Positions 18,101 through 30,140 of a stretch of 64,000 nt of DNA are shown piece by piece (position 1 is the first letter of the stretch; every line of letters starts with the position of its first letter). A program made the translations under genes and the position numbers. Source of the stretch: Caldilinea sp. CFX5 (GTDB taxonomy: Bacteria; Chloroflexota; Anaerolineae; Caldilineales; Caldilineaceae). A model generated the notes under the pieces. It ran no database searches. It had not been told where the DNA came from and saw only the letters and a program-made list of their open reading frames with translations. The stretch spans positions 1 to 64,000 of the forward strand of contig QWII01000003.1 of assembly GCA_021405325.1 (NCBI GenBank). Direction: 5' to 3'.

Positions 18101-18354
18101 ATGCCAGTCACTGGTACACCTACTTGGCCCAGGGGTGCTCGATCGGCGAGGCCACCCTGTTGGCCAAAATTGAGTGCATCCGTGATATGCAACGGGGCAG
18201 TGAAGATAAAGCCGCTATTGCGCGCGATTACGCAGTCCTCAGTTATGTTGTCTGGGGGAATCCAACCCTGCGCTACTATCCACTCACACACCTGGTCGAA
18301 AATTACCCGGAAACAGCCAAAGTTCTCTTAAAGCTAAAACGCGAGGTATCGTAA
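15070..18354 (+). CDS. CHAT-domain protease 1, multidomain
   Basis: A 1094-residue protein. Residues 30-250 are beta-rich and unassigned. About 290-340 and 439-515 are alpha/beta segments; the second (VFLVDAAQPQARYLAAAAV, then RVFMIGAFADID) recalls a CWB2-like Rossmann unit. Another such segment lies near 655-710. The C-terminal third is a CHAT peptidase with catalytic His897 (LFHFAGHG) and Cys945 (LNGCYG), a GAAGVIAPRWAI strand and the end VVWGNPTLRYYP. The only usable start is ATG 15070, inside the previous gene. CHAT proteases are caspase relatives that cleave protein partners in bacterial defence and cell-death systems. Its layout parallels the next gene. Confidence 0.85.
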   Translation: MIPTKPAISSKANSASDGAHNTTSQNEEAWVCHDNVLRRLLIPRLPLAQSTRRAVEIATEGLSLALGDGEAMLAPSPGERPVSLVRSVVSEGRVLAESDRMTWAPVKGVAVSRTLQLTRNDHAQVDINLRFRLAHEEQGAQEVRPRFTWSLTLPPSAPFILEPANGAFQRQQTGKLSTSDCRRGRLLFSFDAAQPLCANNRLVLFDFLDVKPQWVELTEDAEKQWRVNITFTRNLAAKECLEINVCLRFMVLLSHALSDTVFLVARPEVDNAPWQAALAAAMCWVDPLEVYSPSAAPRPTFQRLAPFLWFDRERPLPDAVLRFLHEMPSLQRIIVFGNVQVHDLENLLTALLNKGAGDFMRLQIFTEDEYYRDRVNVLRGNIQARMLMADETAERIRRLEEIISTSVVPAANCLPLAALHFVERNCPPSPLVPQPAARNLVFLVDAAQPQARYLAAAAVPFARHLAAPIFLWSLESRDAILAYLAQPTVARVFMIGAFADIDTDTIRKQLTQTGDDGMDPLTPLPLDEPVAAAATLARLHRAHLLLDWLVRELHSALERRSDDAQSAFIDLVRNYLAHIQAYGWAQSLVGLLRLLLENSATSHWAAAGAAAYQDLFVTQDEFIRTLQEYFVAAAEQTEDPQAAVLINRLAPVWNDLVVISDFEEPNQSHHDFYIAACFAAYHNAPLLLYPAISDKNEAYVDQRVKDLEQQFLKFIAPEAQSAQRNLLLQQYDKHALSLELGLAEANQYGQNISTLVFPQELQQTLRLLNPMGIGLYSSDVRVPYEVISDQTGPIFLNYVMGHVSGADAYETSLATASSILYGDELQRHCPWNALICLANLPDLPLPGLVDEGKAIRQVLAASADFKLKFLTEPGEINKRHVLTELAKDCSLFHFAGHGFEDVKRPQLNGIFFWHELEQTRQRLNALELKYHTKLGAHPVVFLNGCYGAGQARIVATAETAQPSAQEQEPKASMTQVNSRLVMGIASSLTHVGAAGVIAPRWAIGDTTAVRYASHWYTYLAQGCSIGEATLLAKIECIRDMQRGSEDKAAIARDYAVLSYVVWGNPTLRYYPLTHLVENYPETAKVLLKLKREVS

Positions 18355-18358
18355 CGCC

Positions 18359-20971
18359 ATGGTTGGCATGAAACCGCGTCCGTTTGTCCCACCCGAAACA
18401 TTACACAATGGCGAGGTCTATCTGGCGCCCGTGACCAATTGGCAACTAGCGGCTTGGGCAATAGCGCGCAGTACGCGCCCGCAGTTACCTGACGCTGCTG
18501 CAAATCGAAATGATTTACTCAGCAGGTTCAATTACTCATTTACCCGGCGGACGTTCGCCGCGGTGCTGTGGTATACGCCACAGGCGACGTTAAGTGACGA
18601 GATCTATGATTTCTTACACCGGTTGCCCCAGCTAAAGCGCATTGTCGTCTTAGGCGAAGGGGCTGAACAGACGCTCCCTCGATTAGATCAAGACAACTTG
18701 AATGCCATCCTCGAAGAAAGATCCGGGGATCGAACGTCGCTGATCATGGCGCAGATCCCGCAGCATCTACCGGTAAGCGACATGCGGGGGCAGCAAATCT
18801 ATACATGGACGCGTCCGCGTTTTTGGCTGGACTTGTTGCAGCAAGTACCCGACAACCAAGATCCTTTCCCCTTTCCACGTGTGGCTGTGGTTGTGCCGGA
18901 AAATCCGTATCAGGTCGCTGCCGCTATCCCGCTGGTAGCACAGGTGGGCGGCCTGCTGTTCTACCTAAATCCGACCCTTGAGGATTATCGTACGTTTCTT
19001 GACGAGTTGGTCGAAGCCATCTTCACTTCTGATGTCGCCGATGAGATCTGGTTGGTGGGGGCGGCAGCCGTGCTAGGTAAAGAACTGGAAGCGAAGATTG
19101 ACGCGATGAAACAACGGCTCATGGATGATCAGCAAAGCCATAACGCCAAACATATTACACAGCCGCCGCTTGTGCGCACGATTGCCGGCGCCGATCACTT
19201 TGCTGTTTCTGAGCGAGCCTCCATCTGTTTGTTAACCTATCGCTATCTCGACTATCTGGTGCAAACCACGCTGACGAGCGGACGCGACAAATTCTTTGGT
19301 TTTCTGAAACGCAAGGAGATGAAGAGGCTTACGGATTATTGCAATCGCGTGTTGGCCTTGGCCGGCGAACTCCAGGAGCAAGCCGAAAAACTGCAAGCAC
19401 AGGCCAAAGAACCGCAGGCGCAAAATTTTTCAGCCCTGGCGGATCTACATGACCTATATTGGCGGATGTCGGATTTGGAACAGCGCGAATTTGTGCGCGC
19501 GTTTCAGTTGGAGTTCTCCGCTGAACCACTTGTGAGCAAGAACATAGCCGTCATCGCCGACTATGCCGTCGCCGATCGGGTGCCCCATCAACTTTTTGAC
19601 GCAGCAGCGTTTGCCGCACGGCGCCGCGCTTCCTTGCTCATTCTACAACCGCTGCCGGCAGAAACGAATCACTATATTGGATCATTGATCGACAAAATCG
19701 ATAATCGACTCAATAAACTCAATGATCTGAAAAGCGCCCTGCACCAAGCACGCCAGAAGTTATATCAGAGTGACCCTGCTGACCCAATGGCGACGCGCTT
19801 ACCTGACCGGGGTGAAGAGACAACTGTCGGGCTAGACGTGGAGCAGGCGGCGGCGCGCTGGCAGGAACAAAAAGGGGAGATCGAGGCGATCCACAAGCAG
19901 ATCCCCAAGGAGCAGTACGACCTCTACTACCACGTCCATAAGACGGGCGAAGTGTTGTACGAAAGCTTGGCGCCATTGGCCATGCGGAAGACCTTGCGCC
20001 AGTTGCGCCCACGTTTCCTCGCTGTGTTTATCCATGATCCAAGCCTGCCGATTGAGTTGATCCGCGAGACGGAAGATCTGGACCCGGCAGTCGATGGCGA
20101 ATCCAATGAAGTTCAACTTGACCCGGAACTCAGTCATTTCTGGAGCTTGCGCTATGCCATCGGGCATATGTCTGGGGTCAATCCATATGAAACCAATCTC
20201 ACCAGTAATATGGCAGTTTTTACGCCGCCAGCGCCGATCAAGACGGATAAGCTAAGTGTGCTGCTTTGTGCAAACCCAACACGTGATCTCTTGTTCAGCG
20301 AACAAGAAGCCAACAAAATCGCCGATTTCTTCTTGCGGACCAGGGCCGCCGCGCCGGATGTGCAGGCGCCGGACAGGCAGGCCCAGCCTAGGCTCAAGGA
20401 CGACAACATCCGGCAACTCAACCTGGGGGACCAGCGTCCGGCGCACAGACCTACGTTGGAGAGTTTTCTACAAGAACTACGCAAAGGACACGACATTGTT
20501 CACTTTAGCGGCCACGCCTTCTTTGATAACGTGCTTCCGGGGCGCAGCGGGTTAGTTTTGAGCGATGGCGCCCTGACCGCCGCTGACGTTCGCTTCAAGG
20601 TTGAGTTTCCAAACGAACATCGTCCGTTGATCTACGCCAACGCCTGTTTGGCCGGTCGGATCAAGAGCGTTGCATCACGGTTTACGGGCTTGGCCGCCGC
20701 CTTCATCCGCGCCGGTGCAGCGGGCTACATTAGTCCGTTGTGGAGCATCGACGACCAGGATGCGGCGGCCCTGGCCATTGTTTACTATAACAAATTGCTC
20801 AGCGGTGAGCATTCTATCGGCGAATGTCTCTACGCAGCGAAACGGGCGCACGCCGGCTCCGGTTCGATCACCTGGGCATCGTATGTGCTTTATGGGGATC
20901 CAACTATGTATGTTATTGCTGCGCCCATAGAAACAAGCGATGAAGTGAAATCAGCTCAGGTTACGCGGTAA
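18359..20971 (+). CDS. CHAT-domain protease 2, multidomain
   Basis: An 870-residue paralogue of the previous gene product, 4 bases downstream. It has the same order of parts: an alpha/beta segment (FAAVLWYTPQATLSDEIYDF), a CWB2-like unit at about 174-265 (VAVVVPENPYQVAAAIPLVA, then EIWLVGAAAVLGKELE), a helical/coiled-coil stretch around 320-370, a third alpha/beta unit, another coiled coil near 440-530, and a C-terminal CHAT domain. Catalytic His719 (VHFSGHAF) and Cys763 (YANACLAG) are present, and the end reads VLYGDPTMYV. It is the last gene of the cassette. The ribosome site is weak, so translation may depend on coupling. Confidence 0.85.
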   Translation: MVGMKPRPFVPPETLHNGEVYLAPVTNWQLAAWAIARSTRPQLPDAAANRNDLLSRFNYSFTRRTFAAVLWYTPQATLSDEIYDFLHRLPQLKRIVVLGEGAEQTLPRLDQDNLNAILEERSGDRTSLIMAQIPQHLPVSDMRGQQIYTWTRPRFWLDLLQQVPDNQDPFPFPRVAVVVPENPYQVAAAIPLVAQVGGLLFYLNPTLEDYRTFLDELVEAIFTSDVADEIWLVGAAAVLGKELEAKIDAMKQRLMDDQQSHNAKHITQPPLVRTIAGADHFAVSERASICLLTYRYLDYLVQTTLTSGRDKFFGFLKRKEMKRLTDYCNRVLALAGELQEQAEKLQAQAKEPQAQNFSALADLHDLYWRMSDLEQREFVRAFQLEFSAEPLVSKNIAVIADYAVADRVPHQLFDAAAFAARRRASLLILQPLPAETNHYIGSLIDKIDNRLNKLNDLKSALHQARQKLYQSDPADPMATRLPDRGEETTVGLDVEQAAARWQEQKGEIEAIHKQIPKEQYDLYYHVHKTGEVLYESLAPLAMRKTLRQLRPRFLAVFIHDPSLPIELIRETEDLDPAVDGESNEVQLDPELSHFWSLRYAIGHMSGVNPYETNLTSNMAVFTPPAPIKTDKLSVLLCANPTRDLLFSEQEANKIADFFLRTRAAAPDVQAPDRQAQPRLKDDNIRQLNLGDQRPAHRPTLESFLQELRKGHDIVHFSGHAFFDNVLPGRSGLVLSDGALTAADVRFKVEFPNEHRPLIYANACLAGRIKSVASRFTGLAAAFIRAGAAGYISPLWSIDDQDAAALAIVYYNKLLSGEHSIGECLYAAKRAHAGSGSITWASYVLYGDPTMYVIAAPIETSDEVKSAQVTR

Positions 20972-21321
20972 TACTAGTACAGAGCGGCCTAAGTAAGCCA
21001 GGAGGTCAGTCGGTCAGTAGGACAGTAAGTCAGTCACTGTCTCACTGTCTCACTGGCAACTATGGGTTTATTTACGCCGTCGTGTACTAGATACAATAGG
21101 CGGTTGCTTTGACGCCACGACCGCCAAACGACGAGCCAGCCCCACCAAGGGCAATGTTTCTCCTCCTGTACTGCTGGACAGGACGCAATCTATCCATATA
21201 GGCAGTGTGCAAAGTATGAGCAACCCTTATACTAAGGTGTGTAGGGGAAACTAGCGCGTTCGTTCTCCAATCCATCACGAATCGTTGTCGTGTACGTATC
21301 GTTCACAAGGAGGTGAATGTT
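20972..21321. other. Intergenic region with tandem-word hairpin
   Basis: No gene seen. Positions 21001-21055 hold an imperfect hairpin whose left arm (21007-21028) repeats the word GTCAGT/ACAGT and whose right arm (21034-21055) repeats CACTGTCT. It separates the protease cassette from the acetyl-CoA synthetase gene and could help end transcription. The remainder carries the ribosome site AAGGAGG of the next gene. Confidence 0.55.
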
Positions 21322-23145
<1,824 letters not shown>

Positions 23146-23154
23146 TTGGACGGT

Positions 23155-23261
23155 AATGGAACGCGGATTGAGCGGATCTAGCGGATCATGGCTGATTTTT
23201 TTTGACAAAATCCAATAAAGATCCGGTGAATCCGCCTAATCCGCTCAATCCGCGTTCCATT
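23155..23261. repeat. Long intergenic hairpin with 23-base arms
   Basis: The arms at 23155-23177 and 23239-23261 are perfect complements, each built from the word GCGGAT, and pairing continues imperfectly inward. It fills the gap between the acetyl-CoA synthetase and pyruvate dehydrogenase genes. Confidence 0.8.
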
Positions 23262-23300
23262 GTGTCTCGCTGCTACCCTGTCGAAAGGAGGGAAAGACGC

Positions 23301-25359
23301 ATGAAAACGAAAACTGTTGCCAAGCCGGTCGCCAAGCGGCGCGTGGCTCACCCCATCGGTGAGCGGGCACAGATGCAGCATCTGCTTCACGAAATGATCC
23401 GCATCCGCCAACTGGAGGACAAGGCGGCGGAGTTGTACAGCGCCTTAAAGATTCGCGGCTTCCTCCATCTCTACAATGGCGAGGAAGCAGTAGCGGTGGG
23501 CGTGATGCAGGCGCTCACGGCGGAAGATGCCGTCGTCGCCACCTATCGTGAACATGGTCAGGCGTTGGCGCGTGGCGTCGCCATGGGCGCCATTATGGCC
23601 GAAATGTATGGCAAATTTGAAGGCTGCGCCCATGGCCGGGGCGGCTCCATGCATCTCTTTGACGCCCAGACCCGTTTCTACGGCGGCAGCGCCATTGTCG
23701 GCGGCGGGCTGCCGCTGGCGCTGGGCGTTGCCCTGGCCGATAAGCAGCGGGGTCTCAATCGGGTCACCTGTTGTTTCTTTGGCGACGGCGCCGCCGCCGA
23801 AGGCGAATTTTACGAAGTGATGAACCTGGCCGCGCTCTGGCATCTGCCGCTGCTCTTTATCTGTGAGAACAACCGCTATGCCATGGGCATGGCCATTGAG
23901 CGCGCCATGGCTGAGACCGATATTGCCAAGAAAGCCGCGGTCCACCGCATCCCGACCGAAACCGTTGATGGTATGGATGTGTTGGCGGTGGAAGCGGCAG
24001 CCAAAGCCGCCGCCACACGGGTGCGCGCCGGCGAAGGCCCCCAATTTATCCAGTGTGATACCTATCGCTTCCGCGCCCACTCGATGTTTGACGCCGAACT
24101 CTACCGTGACAAGCGGGAAGTGGAAGAGTGGCGGCTGCGTGACCCGATTACTACCTTTACGCAACTGCTCAAGAGCGAAAACCTGCTCAATGATGAAGAA
24201 TTGCAGGCAATGGAGCAGGCAGTCGCCGTCGAAATTGCCGATGCCGTCGCCTTTGCCGAGGCAGGGAGTTGGGAGCCGGTGGCAGATTTGACGCGCTGGG
24301 TCTATTCGGAACCGGAGCGGGCTGCCGGTCTCTATCCATTACCGCCCCCGGCGCCGGCTGACGCGCTGACCGAATACCGGGAAATCACCTATCGTGAAGC
24401 CGTGCGCGAAGCCATGTCCGCCGCCATCCGTCGTGATGAACGGGTCTTTCTCATGGGCGAGGATGTCGGGCGCTATGGCGGCGGTTTCGCCGTGAGCAAA
24501 GGCATGTTGGCGGAATTTGGCCCGGAGCGCATTATCGACACCCCCCTCTCCGAATCGGCCTTTACCGGCGCCGGCTTGGGCGCGGCCATGAATGGCATGT
24601 TGCCGATTGTCGAAGTGATGACCGTCAACTTTAGCCTGCTGGCCGCCGACCAGATCCTCAACAACGCCGCCACCATCCTGCACATGTCGGGCGGGCAGTT
24701 CAATACGCCGGTGGTGATCCGTATGGCGACCGGTGGCGGGCGCCAACTGGCGGCCCAACATTCGCATAGCCTGGAAGGGTGGTACGCCCACATCCCCGGC
24801 CTCAAAGTGATCGTCCCGGCCACCATTGAAGATGCGCGCGGCATGTTGGAGACGGCGCTGGCCGATCCCGACCCGGTCTTGATCTTTGAAAACCCCATGC
24901 TCTATAACATGAAGGGCCAACTGGCCGTCAACGCCGGGCCAGTCGATATTGACAAAGCGCGTGTGCGGCGGGCGGGGCAGGATCTGTCGATCATCACCTA
25001 CGGCGCCAGCCTCTTCAAGTCGCTCGACGCTGCTGAACTGCTGGCCAAAGAGGGCATCGACTGTGAAGTGATCGATCTGCGCAGCCTGCGCCCGTTGGAT
25101 GACGCCACGATCATGGCCGCGGTGGCCAAGACCCATCGCGTGCTGGTGGTTGATGAAGCATGGCGCACCGGCAGCATCGCCGCTGAGATCAGTGCGCGCA
25201 TTATGGAACAAGCCTTCTATGAACTGGATGCGCCGGTGGAACGGCTCTGTAGCGCCGAGGCGCCGCTGCCCTATGCCAAACATCTGGAAGAGGCCGCGCT
25301 GCCGCAGGTCGAGACCATTGTCGCCGCCGTCAAAAAGCTGCTCGGAAGGATGGTGGATC

Positions 25360-25367
<8 letters not shown>
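23301..25367 (+). CDS. Pyruvate (2-oxoacid) dehydrogenase E1, fused alpha and beta subunits
   Basis: A 688-residue protein. Residues about 20-335 are the E1 alpha part, with the thiamine diphosphate motif [17 protein letters not shown] and, about 25 residues on, CENN. Residues about 350-688 are the E1 beta part ([20 protein letters not shown], then [27 protein letters not shown] and the transketolase C-terminal domain). The subunits are separate genes in most bacteria; here a Pro/Ala linker joins them. The start at 23301 follows AAAGGAGGG. It overlaps the E2 gene by 8 bases. With E2 it oxidatively decarboxylates a 2-oxoacid; pyruvate is the likeliest substrate. No E3 gene is in the window. 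Confidence 0.9.
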
Positions 25368-26745
<1,378 letters not shown>

Positions 26746-26749
26746 CAAC

Positions 26750-26831
26750 GTGTTGCGTGTTGCGTGAACTGTTCAGCAAGCCCGCCGGATAAGCAGAGAA
26801 CGCAGCCTGATGTACACGCAACACGCAACAC
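26750..26831. repeat. Inverted repeat with 17-base arms around 48 bases
   Basis: GTGTTGCGTGTTGCGTG at 26750-26766 is the exact complement of 26815-26831. Each arm is itself a tandem of TTGCGTG. It sits between the E2 and acyl carrier protein genes and has the same tandem-word design as the other hairpins in this window. Confidence 0.8.
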
Positions 26832-26852
26832 GCAATAGATTGGAGTCACGCT

Positions 26853-27116
26853 ATGCTTGCAACAAAACCAATGACCGCCGAAGAACTCAAAGCGCTCATC
26901 TTCCAGTTGCTGGGGCAGATTGCGCCGGAGGCGGATTTCAGCCGCTTACACCCCAACCGACCGATTCAAAGTGAATTGGATATTGATTCGTTTGATTTTC
27001 TCAACTTTTTGATCAGCTTGAATGAAGCGATCGGGGTCGAGGTGCCGGAAGCGGATTACGGCCAGGTGGCGACGCTCAATGCGCTGGTGAGTTATATGCT
27101 GGCGCGTATGAAGTGA
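26853..27116 (+). CDS. Acyl carrier protein
   Basis: An 87-residue acidic protein with the carrier-protein fold: helix 1 (TAEELKALIFQLLGQIAP), then DIDSFDFLNFL, in which the Ser is the expected phosphopantetheine attachment site, and a final helix YMLARMK. Start behind GGAG. It follows the E1-E2 genes at 107 bases, so it may carry an acyl group derived from this dehydrogenase, or belong to it only by location. No fatty-acid synthase genes are nearby. Confidence 0.85.
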   Translation: MLATKPMTAEELKALIFQLLGQIAPEADFSRLHPNRPIQSELDIDSFDFLNFLISLNEAIGVEVPEADYGQVATLNALVSYMLARMK

Positions 27117-27124
27117 GATTCAGT

Positions 27125-27201
27125 AGTCCGTAGTCGTTTAGTCGCGTAGTCCAGAGTCAGTCTATGTGCCTCTGGACTACGCGACTAAACGACTATGGAC
27201 T
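27125..27201. repeat. Hairpin with 32-base arms
   Basis: Positions 27125-27156 pair with 27170-27201 with one mismatch around a 13-base loop. The arm is made of words such as TAGTCGTTTAGTCGCGTAG. It lies between the acyl carrier protein and UspA genes and ends 19 bases before the UspA start, so the transcript would contain it just upstream of the ribosome site. Confidence 0.85.
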
Positions 27202-27219
27202 TCGGAAAGGATGGGGTCT

Positions 27220-27678
27220 ATGACCGAACTACACCGCATTTTAGTGCCATTGGATGGGTCAGCCTTGGCGGAGAAAGCGTTGCCGCTGGCGCTGCTCTTG
27301 GCCCAGAAGTTTGAAAGTGAGTTGCTTCTGTTGCGTGCATTAGAGCTTGCCTTACCAACCCCAGAGGCAAAATGGCCGGAGAATCACTGGGCGCGTGAAG
27401 CACTGCAATACAGCTTTCGCGAGGCGCAGAAGTACCTGGATGCACGGGAAGTGGAACTGACCCAACAGGGGATTCAAGTGCGCACCATCGTGCGTGACGG
27501 ACCACCGCCGGAGGATATTCTGGCTGTCGCGGCCAATGAAAAGGTGGATCTGATCGTCATCTCTTCACATGGCAAAGGCGGTCCTTCGCCCTGGACTTCG
27601 GGCAGTGTTGCCGACAAGGTGATGCAACATAGTCCCTGTCCCGTCTTACTTGTGCGCCAAAACCCGGAGGCCGGGTAG
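27220..27678 (+). CDS. Universal stress protein, single UspA domain
   Basis: A 152-residue UspA protein. It opens ELHRILVPLDGSALAEKALP and closes with the ATP-binding signature SSHGKGGPSPWTSGSVAD and CPVLLVRQ. The ATG at 27220 follows AAAGGATGGGG; an upstream in-frame start would run through the hairpin. The protein is cytoplasmic, with a role in stress survival by family. Confidence 0.88.
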   Translation: MTELHRILVPLDGSALAEKALPLALLLAQKFESELLLLRALELALPTPEAKWPENHWAREALQYSFREAQKYLDAREVELTQQGIQVRTIVRDGPPPEDILAVAANEKVDLIVISSHGKGGPSPWTSGSVADKVMQHSPCPVLLVRQNPEAG

Positions 27679-27806
27679 ACAAGGGGCAAGGGGTGCGCCG
27701 GCGGCAAGTGAAGCGGTAACAACGCAGGTGCGTGACAGGGGTCACAAGCTGGTCGCGCGACCAGTGACCAGGGGTGCGCATCTGTGTCGTTGCAAGGAGA
27801 AGCGTT

Positions 27807-28913
27807 ATGAACATGATTATTCGCAATATCGGCGATGAATTGGGTCCGGCCAAGATTCTCTTGCTACAAGAGCAAGCAATTGGTCTGGCAGCCATTGTGG
27901 TGGTCGACAATACCGCTTGTGGACCGGCAATTGGCGGGGTGCGCATGGCGCCGGATGTCACGGTCGAAGAGGTCTTCCGGCTGGCGCGGGCGATGAGTTT
28001 TAAGAATGCCGCCGCCGGGTTGGCCCATGGCGGCGGGAAGGCCGGCATCATCGCCGATCCGACTTGTGAACCGGCGCAGAAGGAGCGCTTGGTGCGCACC
28101 TTTGCCCGGCTGATCGGCAACCTGACCGACTATATTCCAGGGCCGGATATGGGCACCAACGAAGTTTGTATGGCCTGGGTCAAAGATGAAATCGGGCGGG
28201 CCGTGGGGCTGCCGCGTGTGATCGGCGGCATTCCCCTGGATGAAATTGGCGCGACGGGGCTTGGGTTGGCCGTGGCCGCCGAAGTGGCTGCGCCAGCGAT
28301 TGGTCTGGACCTGCGCGAGGCGCGGGTAGCGATCCAAGGCTTTGGCGCCGTAGGTCAACATGCCGCCCGCTTCCTTTGTGAACGGGGTGCGCGCCTGGTG
28401 GCGGCCTCTGACAGCCGGAGCGCCATCTATCACCCGGAGGAACTGGATGTGAACGCCCTCATTCGCCACAAGCAGGGTGGCTGGCCGGTCGGGGACTTTG
28501 CTGAAGGCACGCCCCTAGAACGTGACGCGCTGGTCGGGGTTGCCTGTGACATTTGGATCCCAGCGGCGCGCCCGGATGTGCTGACAGAGGCGAATGTGCG
28601 CCAGGTGAAGGCCAAGTTGATCTTGCAAGGCGCCAACATTCCAGCCACCGAAGGCGCCGAGCGTTGGCTACATGAGCATGGCATCTTGAGTATTCCTGAC
28701 TTCATTGCCAATGCCGGCGGCGTGATCTGTGCGGACGTCGAATATCACGGCGGCAACCAACAGCAGGCGCTGGCGACGATTGCCGAGAAGATCCGCCAGA
28801 ACACGCAGGAAACGTTGGAACTGGCCAAGCGTGAAAATTTGCTGCCCCGCCAGGCGGCGATCAAACTGGCGCGCAGCCGGATTGAAGAAGCGATGCGTTT
28901 GCGGCGCGTATAA
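27807..28913 (+). CDS. Glu/Leu/Phe/Val dehydrogenase
   Basis: A 368-residue amino-acid dehydrogenase. ACGPAIGGVRM and SFKNAAAGLAHGGGKAG hold the substrate-binding and catalytic lysines of the family, and AIQGFGAVGQHAARFLCERG is the NAD(P)-binding Rossmann loop. The length is nearer to leucine/valine dehydrogenases than to the 420-residue glutamate enzymes, so a branched-chain amino acid is the better guess. The start at 27807 follows AAGGAG. Such an enzyme would feed 2-oxoacids to the nearby dehydrogenase complex; this link is inferred from location. Confidence 0.88.
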   Translation: MNMIIRNIGDELGPAKILLLQEQAIGLAAIVVVDNTACGPAIGGVRMAPDVTVEEVFRLARAMSFKNAAAGLAHGGGKAGIIADPTCEPAQKERLVRTFARLIGNLTDYIPGPDMGTNEVCMAWVKDEIGRAVGLPRVIGGIPLDEIGATGLGLAVAAEVAAPAIGLDLREARVAIQGFGAVGQHAARFLCERGARLVAASDSRSAIYHPEELDVNALIRHKQGGWPVGDFAEGTPLERDALVGVACDIWIPAARPDVLTEANVRQVKAKLILQGANIPATEGAERWLHEHGILSIPDFIANAGGVICADVEYHGGNQQQALATIAEKIRQNTQETLELAKRENLLPRQAAIKLARSRIEEAMRLRRV

Positions 28914-28981
28914 CAAGGGAGACGGAGCGAGACCTTTTCTACCAACTGGGTGATTGAGCCTTAAGAACAAGGAGTAGACCA

Positions 28982-29181
28982 ATGTTACTAGCCGGCGATC
29001 TACACCGATGAACAGTCATTCGCGACGCCTGTCGCCAAAGCCACCTTGAGCAGCGCCCACTATGCCAGTTTAGAGGCGCTGATCGGGGAATTTTTACAGC
29101 AGCAACCTGGCCCGATAGAGGTTGCCAGCCTGGGGGTGGCCGGGCCGATTATCCGCTTTCCGCCCGTAAGACCCCTGCCTT
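28982..29181 (+). pseudogene. Glucokinase remnant
   Basis: It starts with AAGGAG and MLLAGD, the glucokinase (ROK-less, Glk-type) N-terminus, and then shifts frame to IYTDEQSFATPVAKATLSS, HYASLEALIGEFLQQQPGP and EVASLGVAGPII, all typical of Glk. The glycine-rich ATP-binding turn that should follow MLLAGD is missing. GGCGAT occurs where the deletion would join, which suggests loss between two short direct repeats. The gene ends abruptly where transposase-derived DNA begins. Confidence 0.65.
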
Positions 29182-29866
29182 TTTGAAACTGGTCCATTCC
29201 CAAGCGTTGCAAAATGTTTGCGTGCGCGTTGACCTCACGTTCAAAGGGTTCTTTCGTCGTGTTAAAGCCGGTGAGGAACCAGGATACCCACGCGTTAAGG
29301 GCTATGGGCGCTATGATAGCTTTTGCTATCCACAATACGGCAACGGTGTCCGGCTGGCAGGTCGCACCCTGATCCTTTCCAAGCTTGGCAACGTCAAGGT
29401 CAAACTGCATCGTGATCTGTGTGGAACGCCAAAAACTGTCTGCTTGCGCCGCTCTAGCACGGGCAAATGGTTTGTCACCTTCTCCTGTGACTGTCAACCC
29501 CAGCACTTGTCTGATGAACTTAAGCGGGTGGGCGTAGACGTTGGCTTGTCGCACTTCTTCACCACCAGTAACGGCGATCAGGTTGACAATCCGCGTTTCT
29601 TTCGCCAAGAAGAAAAGGAACTTGCGAAAGCCCAACGGCGCATGAGCAAACACGAAAAGGGTACGCCGGAAAGACGTAAGCGCCGTAACACCAGCAAGCA
29701 ATGCTCGCGCTGTGCTTCGATTGTCGATAAGGAGCTGACGCTTCGTATTCACAACTGTCCTCATTGCGGTTTGTCCCTTGACCGGGATCAGAATGCCGCT
29801 ATCAACATACTTGCGTTGGGACTACAACGCATGGGGAACCTATCCCTAGAAGCCCCCGGCTTATGA
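29160..29866 (+). pseudogene. TnpB (IS200/IS605 OrfB) remnant
   Basis: The frame is open from about 29160 with no ATG. It holds LKLVHSQALQNVCVRVD, then FFRRVKAGEEPGYPRVKG, GKWFVTFSCDC, the RuvC-I motif GVDVGLSHF, and at the end CSRCASIVDKEL, CPHCG and LDRDQNAAINIL (zinc finger and RuvC-III). The normal first 60 or so residues and the whole part with the RuvC-II Glu are missing: KGTPERRKRR is joined directly to NTSKQCSRC. It therefore cannot be an active nuclease. Intact TnpB proteins have about 400 residues; this frame has 227 from 29183. Confidence 0.8.
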
Positions 29867-29927
29867 ACGTTACGAAAATAAAGCGGTAACTGGAGGTCAT
29901 CGCCGCCGGCGTGACAAGTTCCAAGGA

Positions 29928-30140
29928 TTACCGAAACAATTCGCTAACCTTCATTAGCCGTGGGGAGTAGTCACCGGTAGCGACATTGGACTGGGCCGTG
30001 ATCCCGTGGTTGAGGAACAAACCATGCGGGCGCAGGCTGTGGTAGGCGCGGGCGAAATAGGTCGGCAGGTTGGCGCGACCCACATGCTCCACCATCCCCA
30101 CGCTGGCGAGCTTATCGAATGACTGAAGGGGGTGCGGCCA
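29928..30140 (-). pseudogene. Cyclopropane-fatty-acid synthase remnant
   Basis: On the minus strand the frame reads SFDKLASVGMVEHVGRANLP, TYFARAYHSLRPHGLFLNHG and ends at 29928. This is the middle of a CFA synthase (SAM-dependent cyclopropane-fatty-acyl-phospholipid synthase). The SAM-binding N-terminal part and the C-terminal third are absent, and there is no start codon. It lies directly beside the repeat at 30137. Confidence 0.6.

Noticed and set aside
29060..29764. 234-codon minus-strand frame over the glucokinase and TnpB remnants
   Set aside because: The plus strand gives clear Glk and TnpB motifs, so this is a shadow.
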